Source: Corallococcus soli (GTDB lineage Bacteria > Myxococcota > Myxococcia > Myxococcales > Myxococcaceae). From it: a stretch of 64,000 bases of DNA. How positions within the stretch are numbered: the first letter of the stretch is position 1; every line of letters starts with the position of its first letter. A program made the position numbers and the translations under genes. The stretch is from positions 806,001 to 870,000 of the forward strand of contig NZ_JAAIYO010000002.1 in NCBI RefSeq assembly GCF_014930455.1. Reading direction: 5' to 3'. Below are positions 16,889 through 25,527 of the stretch, one piece after another. Below the pieces are notes generated by a model that worked only from the letters and a program-made list of their open reading frames with translations, had not been told where the DNA came from and did not search any database.

Positions 16889-18217
16889 ATGCCTCAGCGA
16901 TTTTTGCCCTCGACCTGGACGCTCGTCCTGCTCCTTCCGCTTGCCTGCAAGGACCCGGAGACGGCAGCCGCCCAGAAGCAGGCCACCCAGGTCCAGTCCG
17001 CCCTGTCCGACGGCCGCCAGGCGCTCGAGCAGGGCAACTACGGCCGCGCCATTGGCGCGCTCCAGAAGGCCTCCCACGCCGCTCCGGAGAGCGTGGAGCC
17101 CCTGCTGCTGCTGGCGGAGGCCCACCGCCTGAGCGGCAACGCGGGCGCCTCCATCCTGACGCTCAAGCAGGCGGAGACCCTGCTGCCCGGCAGCGACCCG
17201 GTCATCCAGAAGAAGCTGTCGGACCTGTACCTGGGGGAGGGGCAGGGGGCCCTGGCCATCTCCACGCTCGTGGCGCTGCGCGACGAGGGGAAGCTGACCC
17301 ACGGGGACATCCTGTCGCTGGCGCGGCTCCAGGCCCGGCAGGGGAACGCCGAGGAGGCCTTCACCACGTTGGAGCGCATCCTCCGGGAGAACCCGGACGA
17401 CGCCGCGACGAAGACGGTGGAGGCGGAGATCCTCCTCATGAAGGGGGAGGAGCTGCTCGCGGCGAACCTGATGGACCGCGTGCTCCAGAGCTCCCCCAGC
17501 TTCACGCCGGCGCGCCTGCTGCGCGCGCGCTACTTCCTGATGAGCGGCTTCTCCGACCTGGCGGAGGCGGACCTCCAGTCCGTGCTGCCGGAGGATGCGG
17601 CGACCACCGACGTCGTGACCATGAAGGCGCGCGTGCTGATGGCGCTGGGCCGCCCGGCGGAGGCGGAGGCCGCCCTCAAGCTGCTCCTGGAGGACGACCC
17701 GGACAACGCGGAGGCGCTCGCGTGGCTGGCGGACATCGTCCGGGCCCAGGGCCGCGCTTCGGACGCGCAGCAGCTGGTGGACCAGGCCCTCAACCTGCGT
17801 CCGCGGCTGGCGCGTGCGCTGTACGTGCGCGGCCGGGTGCAGGAGGAGCAGGAGGACACGCGCGCCGCCGAGGACAGCTACCGCTTCGCCCTCAAGGCGG
17901 AGCCCGGCTTCGGCCCCGCGCTGTCGCGCGTGTGGCGGCTGCACATGAAGGCGGGCCGCAAGCCGGACGCCCAGCTCACGCTGGAGCGGCTGTTGGGGCT
18001 GGGCGAGGCCGCGGTGGAGGAGAAGGCCGCGCTCGCGGGCCTCTACGCGCAGTTCCAGACGCAGCTGCCGCGCGGCAAGAAGCTCATTGAAGAGGCCCTG
18101 CAGCGCGAGCCGCAGAACCCCGAGTACCTGCGCATCCGCAAGGCCATCGAGAAGGCCACCCCGAAGAAGAAGGGGACCTCCTCCAACCCCATCATCATCC
18201 GCGGGGGACGGCGCTGA
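16889..18217 (+). CDS. TPR-repeat lipoprotein
   Basis: 442 residues from ATG 16889 (a GTG directly before it, 16886, is also possible). The N-terminus RFLPSTWTLVLLLPLAC is a lipoprotein signal with the lipidated Cys at about residue 20, then KDPE. The rest is helical TPR repeats: ALEQGNYGRAIGALQKASHA, PLLLLAEAHRLSGNAGASI, ARLQARQGNAEEAFTTLERIL, AEALAWLADIVRAQGRASDA, ARALYVRGRVQEEQEDTRAA. About nine to ten repeats fill the mature protein, which would sit on the periplasmic side as a protein-interaction scaffold. The C-terminus is short and basic (KKKGTSS, IRGGRR). Its 3' end overlaps that of the convergent M16 protease gene by 23 bases. Confidence 0.88.
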   Translation: MPQRFLPSTWTLVLLLPLACKDPETAAAQKQATQVQSALSDGRQALEQGNYGRAIGALQKASHAAPESVEPLLLLAEAHRLSGNAGASILTLKQAETLLPGSDPVIQKKLSDLYLGEGQGALAISTLVALRDEGKLTHGDILSLARLQARQGNAEEAFTTLERILRENPDDAATKTVEAEILLMKGEELLAANLMDRVLQSSPSFTPARLLRARYFLMSGFSDLAEADLQSVLPEDAATTDVVTMKARVLMALGRPAEAEAALKLLLEDDPDNAEALAWLADIVRAQGRASDAQQLVDQALNLRPRLARALYVRGRVQEEQEDTRAAEDSYRFALKAEPGFGPALSRVWRLHMKAGRKPDAQLTLERLLGLGEAAVEEKAALAGLYAQFQTQLPRGKKLIEEALQREPQNPEYLRIRKAIEKATPKKKGTSSNPIIIRGGRR

Positions 18218-19505
18218 CGGCGGAGGGCAGCGCGGCTTCCGCCACCACCTTCTCCAGCGCCTTCTGGCCCTTCTTCTGGCCCACCGCGACCACCACCAGG
18301 TTCTCGCGGGTGAAGTAGCGCCGGGCCGTGTCGCGCACCTGCGCCGCCGTCTGGCGGTCCACCAGGTCCGCGCGGTGGCTGAAGGTCTCCGGCGTGCGGA
18401 ACAGCTCCGTGCCGCCGAACCACCCGGCCAGCTCGCCCGGTGAGTCCTGGGAGAACTCCAGCAGCATGCGGTGGCGGCGCTTGGCGCGGTTCAGCTCCTC
18501 CGCGCCCACCTCCTCGTCGCACAGCGCGGCGACCACCCGCAGCGACTCGGCCACCACCTGCGACGCCTTCTCCGGCGCGCTGGCCGCCTCGATCTCGAAG
18601 AGGCCGGTGTCGTGGTACGTGTCCAGCCCGGCGCTCACCGAGTACGCCAGGCCGCGCTTCTCCACGATTTCGAACGGCAGCCGCGACGACAGGCCGTCGT
18701 CCAGCAGGCGCCGGAGGATCTGCAGCGCGGGGTAGTCCTCGTGCTGCTCCGGCACGACGCGGAAGGTGAGCTTGAACTCCGTCTGCGACTCGTCGTGCGT
18801 GACGAAGTGGAAGTGCGGCCCGGGCCCGATGAGGGGGGGCGGCGCTTCGGTGGAGGCCTCGCCGCGCGGCAGGTGGGCGAAGGCGCGCTCCGCCAGCGCC
18901 ATCACCTCCGAGTGGCGCACGCGGCCCGCGGCGGTGACGACCAGGTTGCCGGCCACGTAGTGGCGCGCGAAGTGCTCACGCACCTGGGCGTGGGTGAGGG
19001 CCTTCACGGACTCGCGGGTGCCGGCGATCTTCAGCGACAGCGGGTGGTCCGGGAAGAGCAGGCGCTTGGAGAGGTTGTCCAGGTCGATGTCGCGACCCTT
19101 CTCGTCCACCTCATCCAGCATCTCCTCCAGGATGATCTGCCGCTCCACCTCCATGTCGGTGAGGCGGGGGCGGGTGAGCATGTCGCCGATGACGTCCATG
19201 CCCACGCGCAGGTGCGACGGGTGCAGCGGCGTGTAGTAGTAGCCGTGGTCGCGGGTGGTGGCCCCGTTGAGGTTGCCGCCCACCTCCTCCACGGCGGCGT
19301 TCATCTTCACCGTGTCCGGCCAGGCTTCGCTGCCGCGGAAGAAGAGGTGCTCCAGGTAGTGGCTGACGCCGTTGTTCTGCGCCGTCTCATGACGGCTGCC
19401 GGTCCGGACGTAGACGGCCAGGAGGGCGGTGTGCAGGTGCGGCGTCTCGACGGTGACGACGCGCAGCCCGGAGGGCAGCACGTCCCGGAACGGTTTAAAG
19501 CTCAT
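18195..19505 (-). CDS. M16-family zinc metalloprotease
   Basis: 436 residues. The inverted zinc motif HxxEH is HYLEHLFF at about residue 50, with the distal Glu in the later NLNGATTRDHGYYY/EEM region, as in the PqqL, processing-peptidase and insulinase families. The C-terminal non-catalytic half carries the family signature ILRRLLDDGLSSRLPFEIVEKRGLAYSV. There is no signal peptide, so it is probably cytoplasmic. The ATG at 19505 overlaps the stop of the upstream histidine kinase (ATGA), so the protease is probably translationally coupled to that kinase. Its 3' end overlaps the convergent TPR gene by 23 bases. Confidence 0.93.
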   Translation of the reverse strand: MSFKPFRDVLPSGLRVVTVETPHLHTALLAVYVRTGSRHETAQNNGVSHYLEHLFFRGSEAWPDTVKMNAAVEEVGGNLNGATTRDHGYYYTPLHPSHLRVGMDVIGDMLTRPRLTDMEVERQIILEEMLDEVDEKGRDIDLDNLSKRLLFPDHPLSLKIAGTRESVKALTHAQVREHFARHYVAGNLVVTAAGRVRHSEVMALAERAFAHLPRGEASTEAPPPLIGPGPHFHFVTHDESQTEFKLTFRVVPEQHEDYPALQILRRLLDDGLSSRLPFEIVEKRGLAYSVSAGLDTYHDTGLFEIEAASAPEKASQVVAESLRVVAALCDEEVGAEELNRAKRRHRMLLEFSQDSPGELAGWFGGTELFRTPETFSHRADLVDRQTAAQVRDTARRYFTRENLVVVAVGQKKGQKALEKVVAEAALPSAVSAVPRG

Positions 19506-21043
19506 GCGCAGGGAAGCCTTAACACGAAGGTCGTCCCCTGGCCGGGAATACTCTGGCAGGAGAGCGAGCCCCCGTGGGCCTGGAGGATCTGCTGACTCAC
19601 GGCGAGCCCCAGGCCCGTGCCGCCCTCCTTGGTGGTGAAGAAGGGCTCGAAGAGGTGCCGGCGGACCTCCTCCGTCATGCCGTTGCCGGTGTCGCGGACG
19701 GACACCTCCACGTCGCCCTCGCGGGGCTGGGTGGCCACGGTGAGCCGCCCCCCGGAGGGCATGGCCTCGCGGCTGTTGCGCAGCAGGTTGAGGAACACCT
19801 GCCGCAGCTGCCCCTGGTCCGCGAGCACCCGGGGGGTGCCGGGGGCGAAGTCGCGCACCACCTCCACGCCCGCGCGCACCAGTTCCTCGCGGGTGAAGTC
19901 GAGCACGCCGTCCAGCACCGCGGTGATGTCCTCCGGCTCCAGGTCCGGCCGGGCGGGGCGGGCCATGCGCAGGTACTGCTCCGTGACGTCGGTGAGCCGG
20001 TCCACCTCGGAGGTGACGGCGCAGAGCAGCTCGCGCGCCTCCACGGCGGTGTCGGTGGAGTCGAACTGCGCGGTGGCCACCGCGTCCTGGAGCAGCTCCA
20101 CGTTGAGGCCGATGGAGGACAGCGGGTTGCGCACCTCGTGGACGATCTGCGCGGAGATGCGGCCCACGGCGGCCAACTGCTCCGCGCGCATCAGGGCCTC
20201 GGCCTGCGACTTGAGCTGCGCCTCGCGGGCCTGGAGCGAGCGGGCCATCTGGTCGAACTCGCGGGCGAGCAGCGCCACCTCGTCGTCGCCGCGCACGCCC
20301 AGTTGGGCGGAGTAGTCCCCCTTGCCGATGCGCGACACGCCCTCGATGAGGGTGCGCACCGGGCGCAGCGTGCGGGCGGACCAGGCGGTGACGCCCACGC
20401 CCACGCCAATGGCCATGATGGACAGCGCGATGATGGTGAGGCCGGTGCGGCGCTCGCGCTCCTCCGCGCCGTCCACGCGCTCGCGGATGCGGTTGCCCAG
20501 CGTGGCGCGCAGCACGCGCAGCTCCCGGCCGATGGCGGCCTCCAACTGGCGCAGCTCGGCGGTGGCGCGCGCCACCTCGTCGCCCTCCGGGGATTCGGAC
20601 GCGAGCGCGGCGAACACGGCCTCCACCGCGTGGCCGTAGGCCTGGGAGTTCTTCGACAGCTCTCCGAAGCGGGCGTCCAGCTCCATGACGAAGGGCACCT
20701 CGCCCTTGGGGGCGAAGGTGAGCACCTCGCGGGCCTTGGCGCGGGCGGCCTCCAGGCGCTGGGCCATCTGCGGCGAGTAGTACAGGCTCGCCAGCCGGAT
20801 GAGCGCGCGGCGCGTCTCCACGCTGTTCTGCTCCAGCACGCGCTCGGTGTCCTTCTCCTGGCTTGTCTGGAAGGTCTCCAGCGCGGCGGCGTCCTGGGAG
20901 AGCTGGAGGTAGCCCTGGCTGACGAGCCGGATCTCCAGCCGGTTGCGGTGCAGCTCCGCCACGCTGAAGAGGGACACCGTCCCGAACGTCAGCAGCACCA
21001 GCGCGTAGCCCAGGAAGATGCGGGTGGCGAGCGAGAGCTTCAT
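19502..21043 (-). CDS. Membrane sensor histidine kinase
   Basis: 513 residues from ATG 21043. TM1 is at about residues 8-28 (FLGYALVLLTFGTVSLF), then a helical periplasmic sensor region, TM2 at about 190-210 (IIALSIMAIGVGVGVTAW), a HAMP linker (LRPVRTLIEGVSRIGKGDYS), the H-box VGRISAQIVHEVRNPLSSIG with the phospho-His, the N-box NLLRNSREAM, the G1 box VRDTGNGM and the G2 box GGTGLGLAVSQQI. It is a complete HisKA-HATPase kinase of the NtrB-like subgroup (HEVRNPL). No response regulator is adjacent, so it is an orphan kinase here. It is followed with a 4-base overlap by the M16 protease gene and is divergent from the kelch lipoprotein gene. Confidence 0.95.
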   Translation of the reverse strand: MKLSLATRIFLGYALVLLTFGTVSLFSVAELHRNRLEIRLVSQGYLQLSQDAAALETFQTSQEKDTERVLEQNSVETRRALIRLASLYYSPQMAQRLEAARAKAREVLTFAPKGEVPFVMELDARFGELSKNSQAYGHAVEAVFAALASESPEGDEVARATAELRQLEAAIGRELRVLRATLGNRIRERVDGAEERERRTGLTIIALSIMAIGVGVGVTAWSARTLRPVRTLIEGVSRIGKGDYSAQLGVRGDDEVALLAREFDQMARSLQAREAQLKSQAEALMRAEQLAAVGRISAQIVHEVRNPLSSIGLNVELLQDAVATAQFDSTDTAVEARELLCAVTSEVDRLTDVTEQYLRMARPARPDLEPEDITAVLDGVLDFTREELVRAGVEVVRDFAPGTPRVLADQGQLRQVFLNLLRNSREAMPSGGRLTVATQPREGDVEVSVRDTGNGMTEEVRRHLFEPFFTTKEGGTGLGLAVSQQILQAHGGSLSCQSIPGQGTTFVLRLPCA

Positions 21044-21109
21044 GCGGGAGGGGACAGGACATACGTCCTGGGGCGGGCGCATTACAGCGCAATCCCCGGC
21101 GGCCCGCCT

Positions 21110-21159
21110 GCTTCCGTCCTTCCCGGGCGTCCAGACTTCGTCCCGCCCGGGACGGAAGC
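21110..21159. repeat. Large imperfect inverted repeat in a divergent promoter region
   Basis: GCTTCCGTCC-TTCC-CGGGCG (21110-21129) is the reverse complement of CGCCCGGGACGGAAGC (21144-21159), apart from a 4-base bulge; the loop is 14 bases. It lies between the histidine kinase (start 21043) and the kelch lipoprotein (start 21180), so it may be an operator or a hairpin in the kelch leader. Confidence 0.6.
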
Positions 21160-21179
21160 GGGCTGGTAGCGTCCGGCGT

Positions 21180-22694
21180 ATGTCCCCGCACCCCGTTCGC
21201 TCCACGCTCCTGGCCGCCCTGCTGGTCCTCTCCACTGGCTGTGGGGAGAAGGAGGTCGCCCCCTCGCTGGACCTCGTCACCACCGCCTGCGCGGGCACGC
21301 CGCCCCTGGAGGGGGTGACGCACCTGCGCTTCCGCGTCACCGGGCCCGGGCTGGACACGCCCCGGGAGCGGGTGTCCACGGTGCGTTGGACGGCGCAGGA
21401 TGTCCCGGCCATTCCGGCGGGCAGCGGGCGGGTGCTGGAGGTGCGGGCGTACGCGGGGGTTCCGGACCGGGGCGGCCAGCTGCGGTCGCTGGGGCGCACG
21501 GCGCCCTTCGACGTCGTGGAGGGCCGGGCGGCGTCGGTGCGGGTCTTCCTGCGGCGGCTGGGGGAGTTCGCGCCGGTGAACCAGGCTTCGAGTCCCGACG
21601 CGTGCGCGCTGCCGCGTGAGCTCCGGGCGGGGCACACGGCGACGCCCCTGCCGGATGGCCGGGTGCTCTTCGCCGGGGGCTATGCGCCCGAGGCGGACGG
21701 CAGGAGGCCGGTGTCGGGGACGACGGAGGTGTTCGACCCGAAGGAGGGCACGTTCACCCCCGGGCCGGACGTGGGGGCGCGGGCCTTCCACACCGCGTCG
21801 CTGCTGCCGGGCGGCAAGGTACTGCTGACGGGGGGCGCGGAGGCGCTGGACGTGCTGTCCCTGCAGCGCACGGCGCGCGTCGTGGACGTGACGTCGGGGG
21901 AGACGACCACGTTGGAGCCGAAGGTGGCGCGCTACCAGCATGCGGTGGCGGTGGATGTGGAAGGGCACGTGTTGCTGGTGGGAGGGCGTTCGGCGGAGGG
22001 GCGCGCGGTCTTCATGATGGAAGGCTTCGATGCGGCTTCGGGGCGCTTCGTCGACGTGCCCGGCGAGATGCATCGCGTGGACGCGACGCTGGCGGTGCTG
22101 GGGGACGGGCGCACCATTCTGGTCGCGGGAGGCTCGGATGCGGTGCGGCCGGAGGCGGACGTCCTGTCCTTCGTGTTCGGTGGAGACTCCTTCTCACGGT
22201 TGCTGCCGGTGCCACCCCGGCTCCGGGTTCCCAGGGTGGGCGCCACCGTGGCGATGCTCGGTCGGACGGAGGATGGCCCCCGTCCGTTGTTGATCGGTGG
22301 CTTCGATGGCGTGGATCCGTTGAATGGGGCGCTGGCCGTGGGGGCGTCCGAGGTGTTGGAGAGCGTGATCCGGGTGAGCGATGGTCCGACGTTGTTGCCC
22401 CGGAGCAACGCGTGCGCGGTGTCGCTTCCGGACGGCCGGGTGGTGGTGCTGGGCGGGCGGGGGACGGACCCCGGCATTCCGCGCGCGACGGCGTGGGCGG
22501 AGCTGATCATCCCGGCGAAGGATGCCCAACCCAGCGTGCTGGGCCTGCCGCTCCTGCCGCAGCCGCTCGTGTGGCATTCGTGCACGGCGCTCCCGGATGG
22601 CTCGGTGCTCGTGGTGGGCGGCGTGGATGACAGCACCGGCGAGCCCCGGGCGCCCAGGGAGGCGCTGGTGGTGATGCCGCCTCCGCGCGACTGA
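21180..22694 (+). CDS. Kelch-repeat lipoprotein
   Basis: 504 residues from ATG 21180. The signal sequence VRSTLLAALLVLSTGC has a lipobox LSTGC, with the lipid Cys at about residue 20, followed by GEKEVAPS. An N-terminal 140-residue domain precedes kelch-type beta-propeller repeats: GHTATPLPDGRVLFAGGY, FHTASLLPGGKVLLTGG, YQHAVAVDVEGHVLLVGG, VDATLAVLGDGRTILVAGG, NACAVSLPDGRVVVLGG and SCTALPDGSVLVVGG, giving six blades. Such proteins are numerous in myxobacteria and are exported, probably to the outer membrane; binding partners are unknown. It is divergent from the histidine kinase, with a large inverted repeat between them. Confidence 0.88.
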   Translation: MSPHPVRSTLLAALLVLSTGCGEKEVAPSLDLVTTACAGTPPLEGVTHLRFRVTGPGLDTPRERVSTVRWTAQDVPAIPAGSGRVLEVRAYAGVPDRGGQLRSLGRTAPFDVVEGRAASVRVFLRRLGEFAPVNQASSPDACALPRELRAGHTATPLPDGRVLFAGGYAPEADGRRPVSGTTEVFDPKEGTFTPGPDVGARAFHTASLLPGGKVLLTGGAEALDVLSLQRTARVVDVTSGETTTLEPKVARYQHAVAVDVEGHVLLVGGRSAEGRAVFMMEGFDAASGRFVDVPGEMHRVDATLAVLGDGRTILVAGGSDAVRPEADVLSFVFGGDSFSRLLPVPPRLRVPRVGATVAMLGRTEDGPRPLLIGGFDGVDPLNGALAVGASEVLESVIRVSDGPTLLPRSNACAVSLPDGRVVVLGGRGTDPGIPRATAWAELIIPAKDAQPSVLGLPLLPQPLVWHSCTALPDGSVLVVGGVDDSTGEPRAPREALVVMPPPRD

Positions 22695-22734
22695 GGTGGG
22701 CACGCTCCGGGCGGACTGTTAGCGTCCAGGTCCT

Positions 22735-23655
22735 ATGGTGACCTGCCTACCTGCCCGGTTTGCCCTGGCCGTGCTCCTGCTGAGCGCGGCGGTGGAAGCG
22801 CGGGAGCCCGCGGTCCGCACGGTGCTGCTGTCGGAGCACCCCGAGGACTTCACGCCGAGCGTCTACGTGAAGGGCGCGGTCTCCACTGTCCTGCGCTTCG
22901 AGGCCCCCGTGGATCCGGCCAAGACCCGCATGCTGGCCTGGGAGGGCCGGTTCGAGCCGCTGTTGGTCGGTGGCCGCAAGGTGGTCGTGGAGCCACTCCG
23001 GGACCTGGGAGAGGACGAGGGCGTGCCCCTGCTCGTGACGCTCACGAACGGGAGGGAGATCCCGCTCCTCCTGAAGGCTCCTGGACAGGGCAGGCGGGTC
23101 GGGTTGGATCAGCAGGTGAACGTGTACGAGGACCTGCAGCGCTACGAGGCGATGTACTCAGCGCTGATGGACTCGCTCAAACAGCAGCGCATTTTGAAGG
23201 AAGAGAACGCGCGACTGCGGCAGGAGGAACACTCTCCGGACCATGCGCTGGCCGCGCTCCTGGCCAATGGGGATCGCAAGCACACTCCCTTCGAGCGCAA
23301 ACGAACTTGGCGACTCAACAACGAGGAAGCGAATGTCACGGTCGAGGTCCTGACGAGCAGGAAGGTTCCAAAGGTCGCGGTGGTGTTCACCCTCACCAAT
23401 CATGATGCGAAAAAATCCTGGAGCTTGATGGAAGCCCGGTTGTCCACCCTGTCGGGTGGGAAGGCACGCCCGTTCGCCTTGCGCATGCAGCAGGATGAAA
23501 TCGCTCCAGGGGGCACAGGCCGTATCGCCGTCGTCGCAGACGACAGCGTCTTCCGGTCACCTCAAGGCCTGGAACAACTGGCGCTGGAGCTGTTCCGAGC
23601 CGACGGGCTGTCGCAGGCCTACCTCGTCCTGGAATGGCGCCCCTTCAAGGAGTAA
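22735..23655 (+). CDS. DUF2381 family (TIGR02268) myxococcal exported protein
   Basis: 306 residues from ATG 22735. There is a signal peptide (RFALAVLLLSAAVEA, cleavage near residue 22). The mature start AREPAVRTVLLSEHPED, the middle VNVYEDLQRYEAMYSALMDSLKQQRILKEENARL and the end AYLVLEWRPFKE fit the myxococcal DUF2381 paralogue family as I know it. The central 40 residues are a predicted coiled coil. Family genes commonly sit beside Ser/Thr kinase genes; here the next gene is a small lipoprotein instead, 10 bases downstream. GC content falls slightly towards the 3' end. Function is unknown. Confidence 0.8.
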   Translation: MVTCLPARFALAVLLLSAAVEAREPAVRTVLLSEHPEDFTPSVYVKGAVSTVLRFEAPVDPAKTRMLAWEGRFEPLLVGGRKVVVEPLRDLGEDEGVPLLVTLTNGREIPLLLKAPGQGRRVGLDQQVNVYEDLQRYEAMYSALMDSLKQQRILKEENARLRQEEHSPDHALAALLANGDRKHTPFERKRTWRLNNEEANVTVEVLTSRKVPKVAVVFTLTNHDAKKSWSLMEARLSTLSGGKARPFALRMQQDEIAPGGTGRIAVVADDSVFRSPQGLEQLALELFRADGLSQAYLVLEWRPFKE

Positions 23656-23665
23656 TCAATCCGAC

Positions 23666-24160
23666 ATGAACGCACGGTGCTCATGGTCTCTCGTTGTCCC
23701 TGTGCTCGCCATGGCCCTGGGCTGCACCACGACCCGAGGAAGTGTAGGGCTGCGTGCGGATGGCACCCCAGGACCTGAGGACTGCCCAGAGACGACGCTG
23801 CAAGCGATGCGATTGGTCCGCCTGAAGGTTGGTGCTGGCTCGAACGTTGAACTCGACGTCAATCAGGACGATGTCAGCCCCATCACGCTCTACGATGGGC
23901 CCATCGAGAGCATGTTGCAGGACGACCTGGGGCCTCTCGGTAGTCCCGACCGACTCTATGGCCGGGTATGGACGGGCGGTCCGCAGGTGGTCATCCGCTA
24001 CTACGAGGCACTTCCTGTTGATGGGGGAGACAAGATTCCCATCTGCGCGGTGGCCCGGCTGTCGAAGGGACAGCTCCGCAAGCGACCCGGCTCCAAGCCG
24101 GGAACGGCCATCCTCGAATTCTCGAGCGCGGGGGTCGACATCGTGGATTCCTTCCGCTGA
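23666..24160 (+). CDS. Small lipoprotein paired with the DUF2381 gene
   Basis: 164 residues from ATG 23666. The signal sequence WSLVVPVLAMALGC gives a lipid Cys at residue 20, followed by TTTRGSVGLRADG. The mature part reads PGPEDCPETTLQAMRLVRLKVGAG and later GPIESMLQDDLGPLGSPDRLYGRVWTGG and is likely beta-rich. There is no recognised catalytic motif. It starts 10 bases after the DUF2381 gene and ends at a hairpin, so the two form a bicistronic unit for exported proteins. Codon use is less GC-biased than in surrounding genes. Confidence 0.75.
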   Translation: MNARCSWSLVVPVLAMALGCTTTRGSVGLRADGTPGPEDCPETTLQAMRLVRLKVGAGSNVELDVNQDDVSPITLYDGPIESMLQDDLGPLGSPDRLYGRVWTGGPQVVIRYYEALPVDGGDKIPICAVARLSKGQLRKRPGSKPGTAILEFSSAGVDIVDSFR

Positions 24161-24167
24161 AACACGA

Positions 24168-24200
24168 AGGCCCCGCGTCCCATGAAGGGAGGCGGGGCCT
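24168..24200. terminator. Bidirectional hairpin terminator
   Basis: AGGCCCCGC (24168-24176) pairs with GCGGGGCCT (24192-24200). It lies in the 64-base gap between convergent genes ending at 24160 and 24225. The T-tracts are weak on both sides. Confidence 0.6.
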
Positions 24201-24224
24201 CGGTGCTTCAAGCCTCTACTTCGC

Positions 24225-25301
24225 TCAGGCGTTGGTCGGCGGGGCCTCGGAGGGCTTCGCCTCGCCCTCGGTGGAGGCCGGGGCGGCGGCCGTCTCCACG
24301 GGGGCGGCCTCGGTCGGCGTGGCCGGAGCGGCGGCGCGGGCCTCCGCTTCGGCGCGGGCGCGGGCGACCTCGTCGCTGCGCTGATCGCTGGCGGCGACCT
24401 CGTCCGGCGTCAGCTCCGTGCGGTCGGCGAGCATGCCCGTCTTCTTCTCCAGGTCCTTGATGGCCCGGCGAAGCAGGTCGCGCTCCAGCAGCGTCCGGTT
24501 GAGGCGCTTCTCCAGGGCCTTGTACTTGTCCTTGCCCAGGTCGGCCTCGGACTTCGTCACGGCCAGGATGCGCGCCTGGGTGTCGGCGCGGCCCTTGATG
24601 CGGCGCAGCTCCTTCTCCAGCTCCACGGCGCGCAGGCGGTCCTTGTTCGCCGCCGTCTCCAGCCGGTCCATCTTCTCGCGGTCCGCGTCGTTCAGCTCGC
24701 GGTAGCGGCGCACGGGCTCGGCAGGGGCCACCGGCGTGGCCGGCACCGACACCGCCGCGCTCACCACGGGCTCGCTCGCGGGCGCGGCGATGAGGTCCGC
24801 CGACGCGGGGGCGGCGGCCGCCACCGGCGCGGACGTCGTCGCCTGCACGGGGGCGGGGGCCTCACGGCGGCGGTTGCCACCGCGGGACTCGGCCTCGGCG
24901 CGCAGCTTGGCGTTCTCCGTCAGCGCGTGCGACAGCTCCTCGCGCGTCTGCGCGAGCTGGATGCTGGCGTTGCGCTCCACCTCGGCGCGGGCCTTGACCA
25001 GGTCCTGCGCACCCTTGTCGCCTTCCTTCTGGTCGAAGAGCTTGCGCTTCGTCTGCTTGAGCTGCTCCTTGACCTCCTGGAGCTGCGCGCGCTGTTCGTC
25101 CAGCTCCTTCTGCTTGCGCTGGACCTCCGACTCCGCCTTGGCGCGAGCCTTGGTCTCCGACTCCAGCTCCCCACGGAACGAGGGCGATGAGACCGACGGA
25201 CGGTTCGCGGTACCGCCCGAAGCGCCGCCCTTGTCTCCGAAGAGCAGCAGGCCGAGCGTCACGGCGAAACCGATCGATACCAGGATGAGAGCAACGACCA
25301 A
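24225..25301 (-). CDS. Membrane-anchored coiled-coil protein
   Basis: 358 residues if translation starts at TTG 25301, which has GGAGG eight bases upstream; an in-frame ATG at 25328 would add nine residues but has no ribosome-binding site. One transmembrane helix lies at about residues 2-20 (VVALILVSIGFAVTLGLLLF). A coiled coil follows at about 45-135 (KQKELDEQRAQLQEVKEQL), then an Ala/Pro/Val-rich linker (about 140-210) and a second helical region (ELEKELRRIKGRADTQ, KALEKRLNRTLLERDLLRRAI). The tail is again Ala/Pro-rich. It is likely anchored in the inner membrane with the body in the cytoplasm. No known family. It is divergent from the E2-like gene. Confidence 0.75.
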   Translation of the reverse strand: MVVALILVSIGFAVTLGLLLFGDKGGASGGTANRPSVSSPSFRGELESETKARAKAESEVQRKQKELDEQRAQLQEVKEQLKQTKRKLFDQKEGDKGAQDLVKARAEVERNASIQLAQTREELSHALTENAKLRAEAESRGGNRRREAPAPVQATTSAPVAAAAPASADLIAAPASEPVVSAAVSVPATPVAPAEPVRRYRELNDADREKMDRLETAANKDRLRAVELEKELRRIKGRADTQARILAVTKSEADLGKDKYKALEKRLNRTLLERDLLRRAIKDLEKKTGMLADRTELTPDEVAASDQRSDEVARARAEAEARAAAPATPTEAAPVETAAAPASTEGEAKPSEAPPTNA

Positions 25302-25492
25302 GGGAACAACCTCCACAGAAGGATGCAAAAAGCGGGGCAGCCTACCGCCGGGACATGGCGCGTCAAGGCTTCACTGGCAGACACATCCCGGGCTCCAGCC
25401 GCGCCGGCCGGGCCTCGAAGCCCCGCCTGCCTTGCGCCGCCCCTTGCCGGCACGGTCCTGGCGCGCGCCCCGGCGAATCCGTAAACAGGGGG

Positions 25493-25509
25493 CTGAAGGC
25501 GTCCTTCAG
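25493..25509 (+). promoter_or_regulatory. Short hairpin beside the ribosome-binding site of the E2-like gene
   Basis: CTGAAGG-CGT-CCTTCAG is a perfect 7-bp stem with a 3-base loop, directly followed by GGGGAG, 13-14 bases before the ATG at 25528. It could limit ribosome access; there is no further evidence. The rest of the 25302-25527 gap shows nothing I can name. Confidence 0.35.
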
Positions 25510-25527
25510 GGGAGTCCACGAAAGCCC

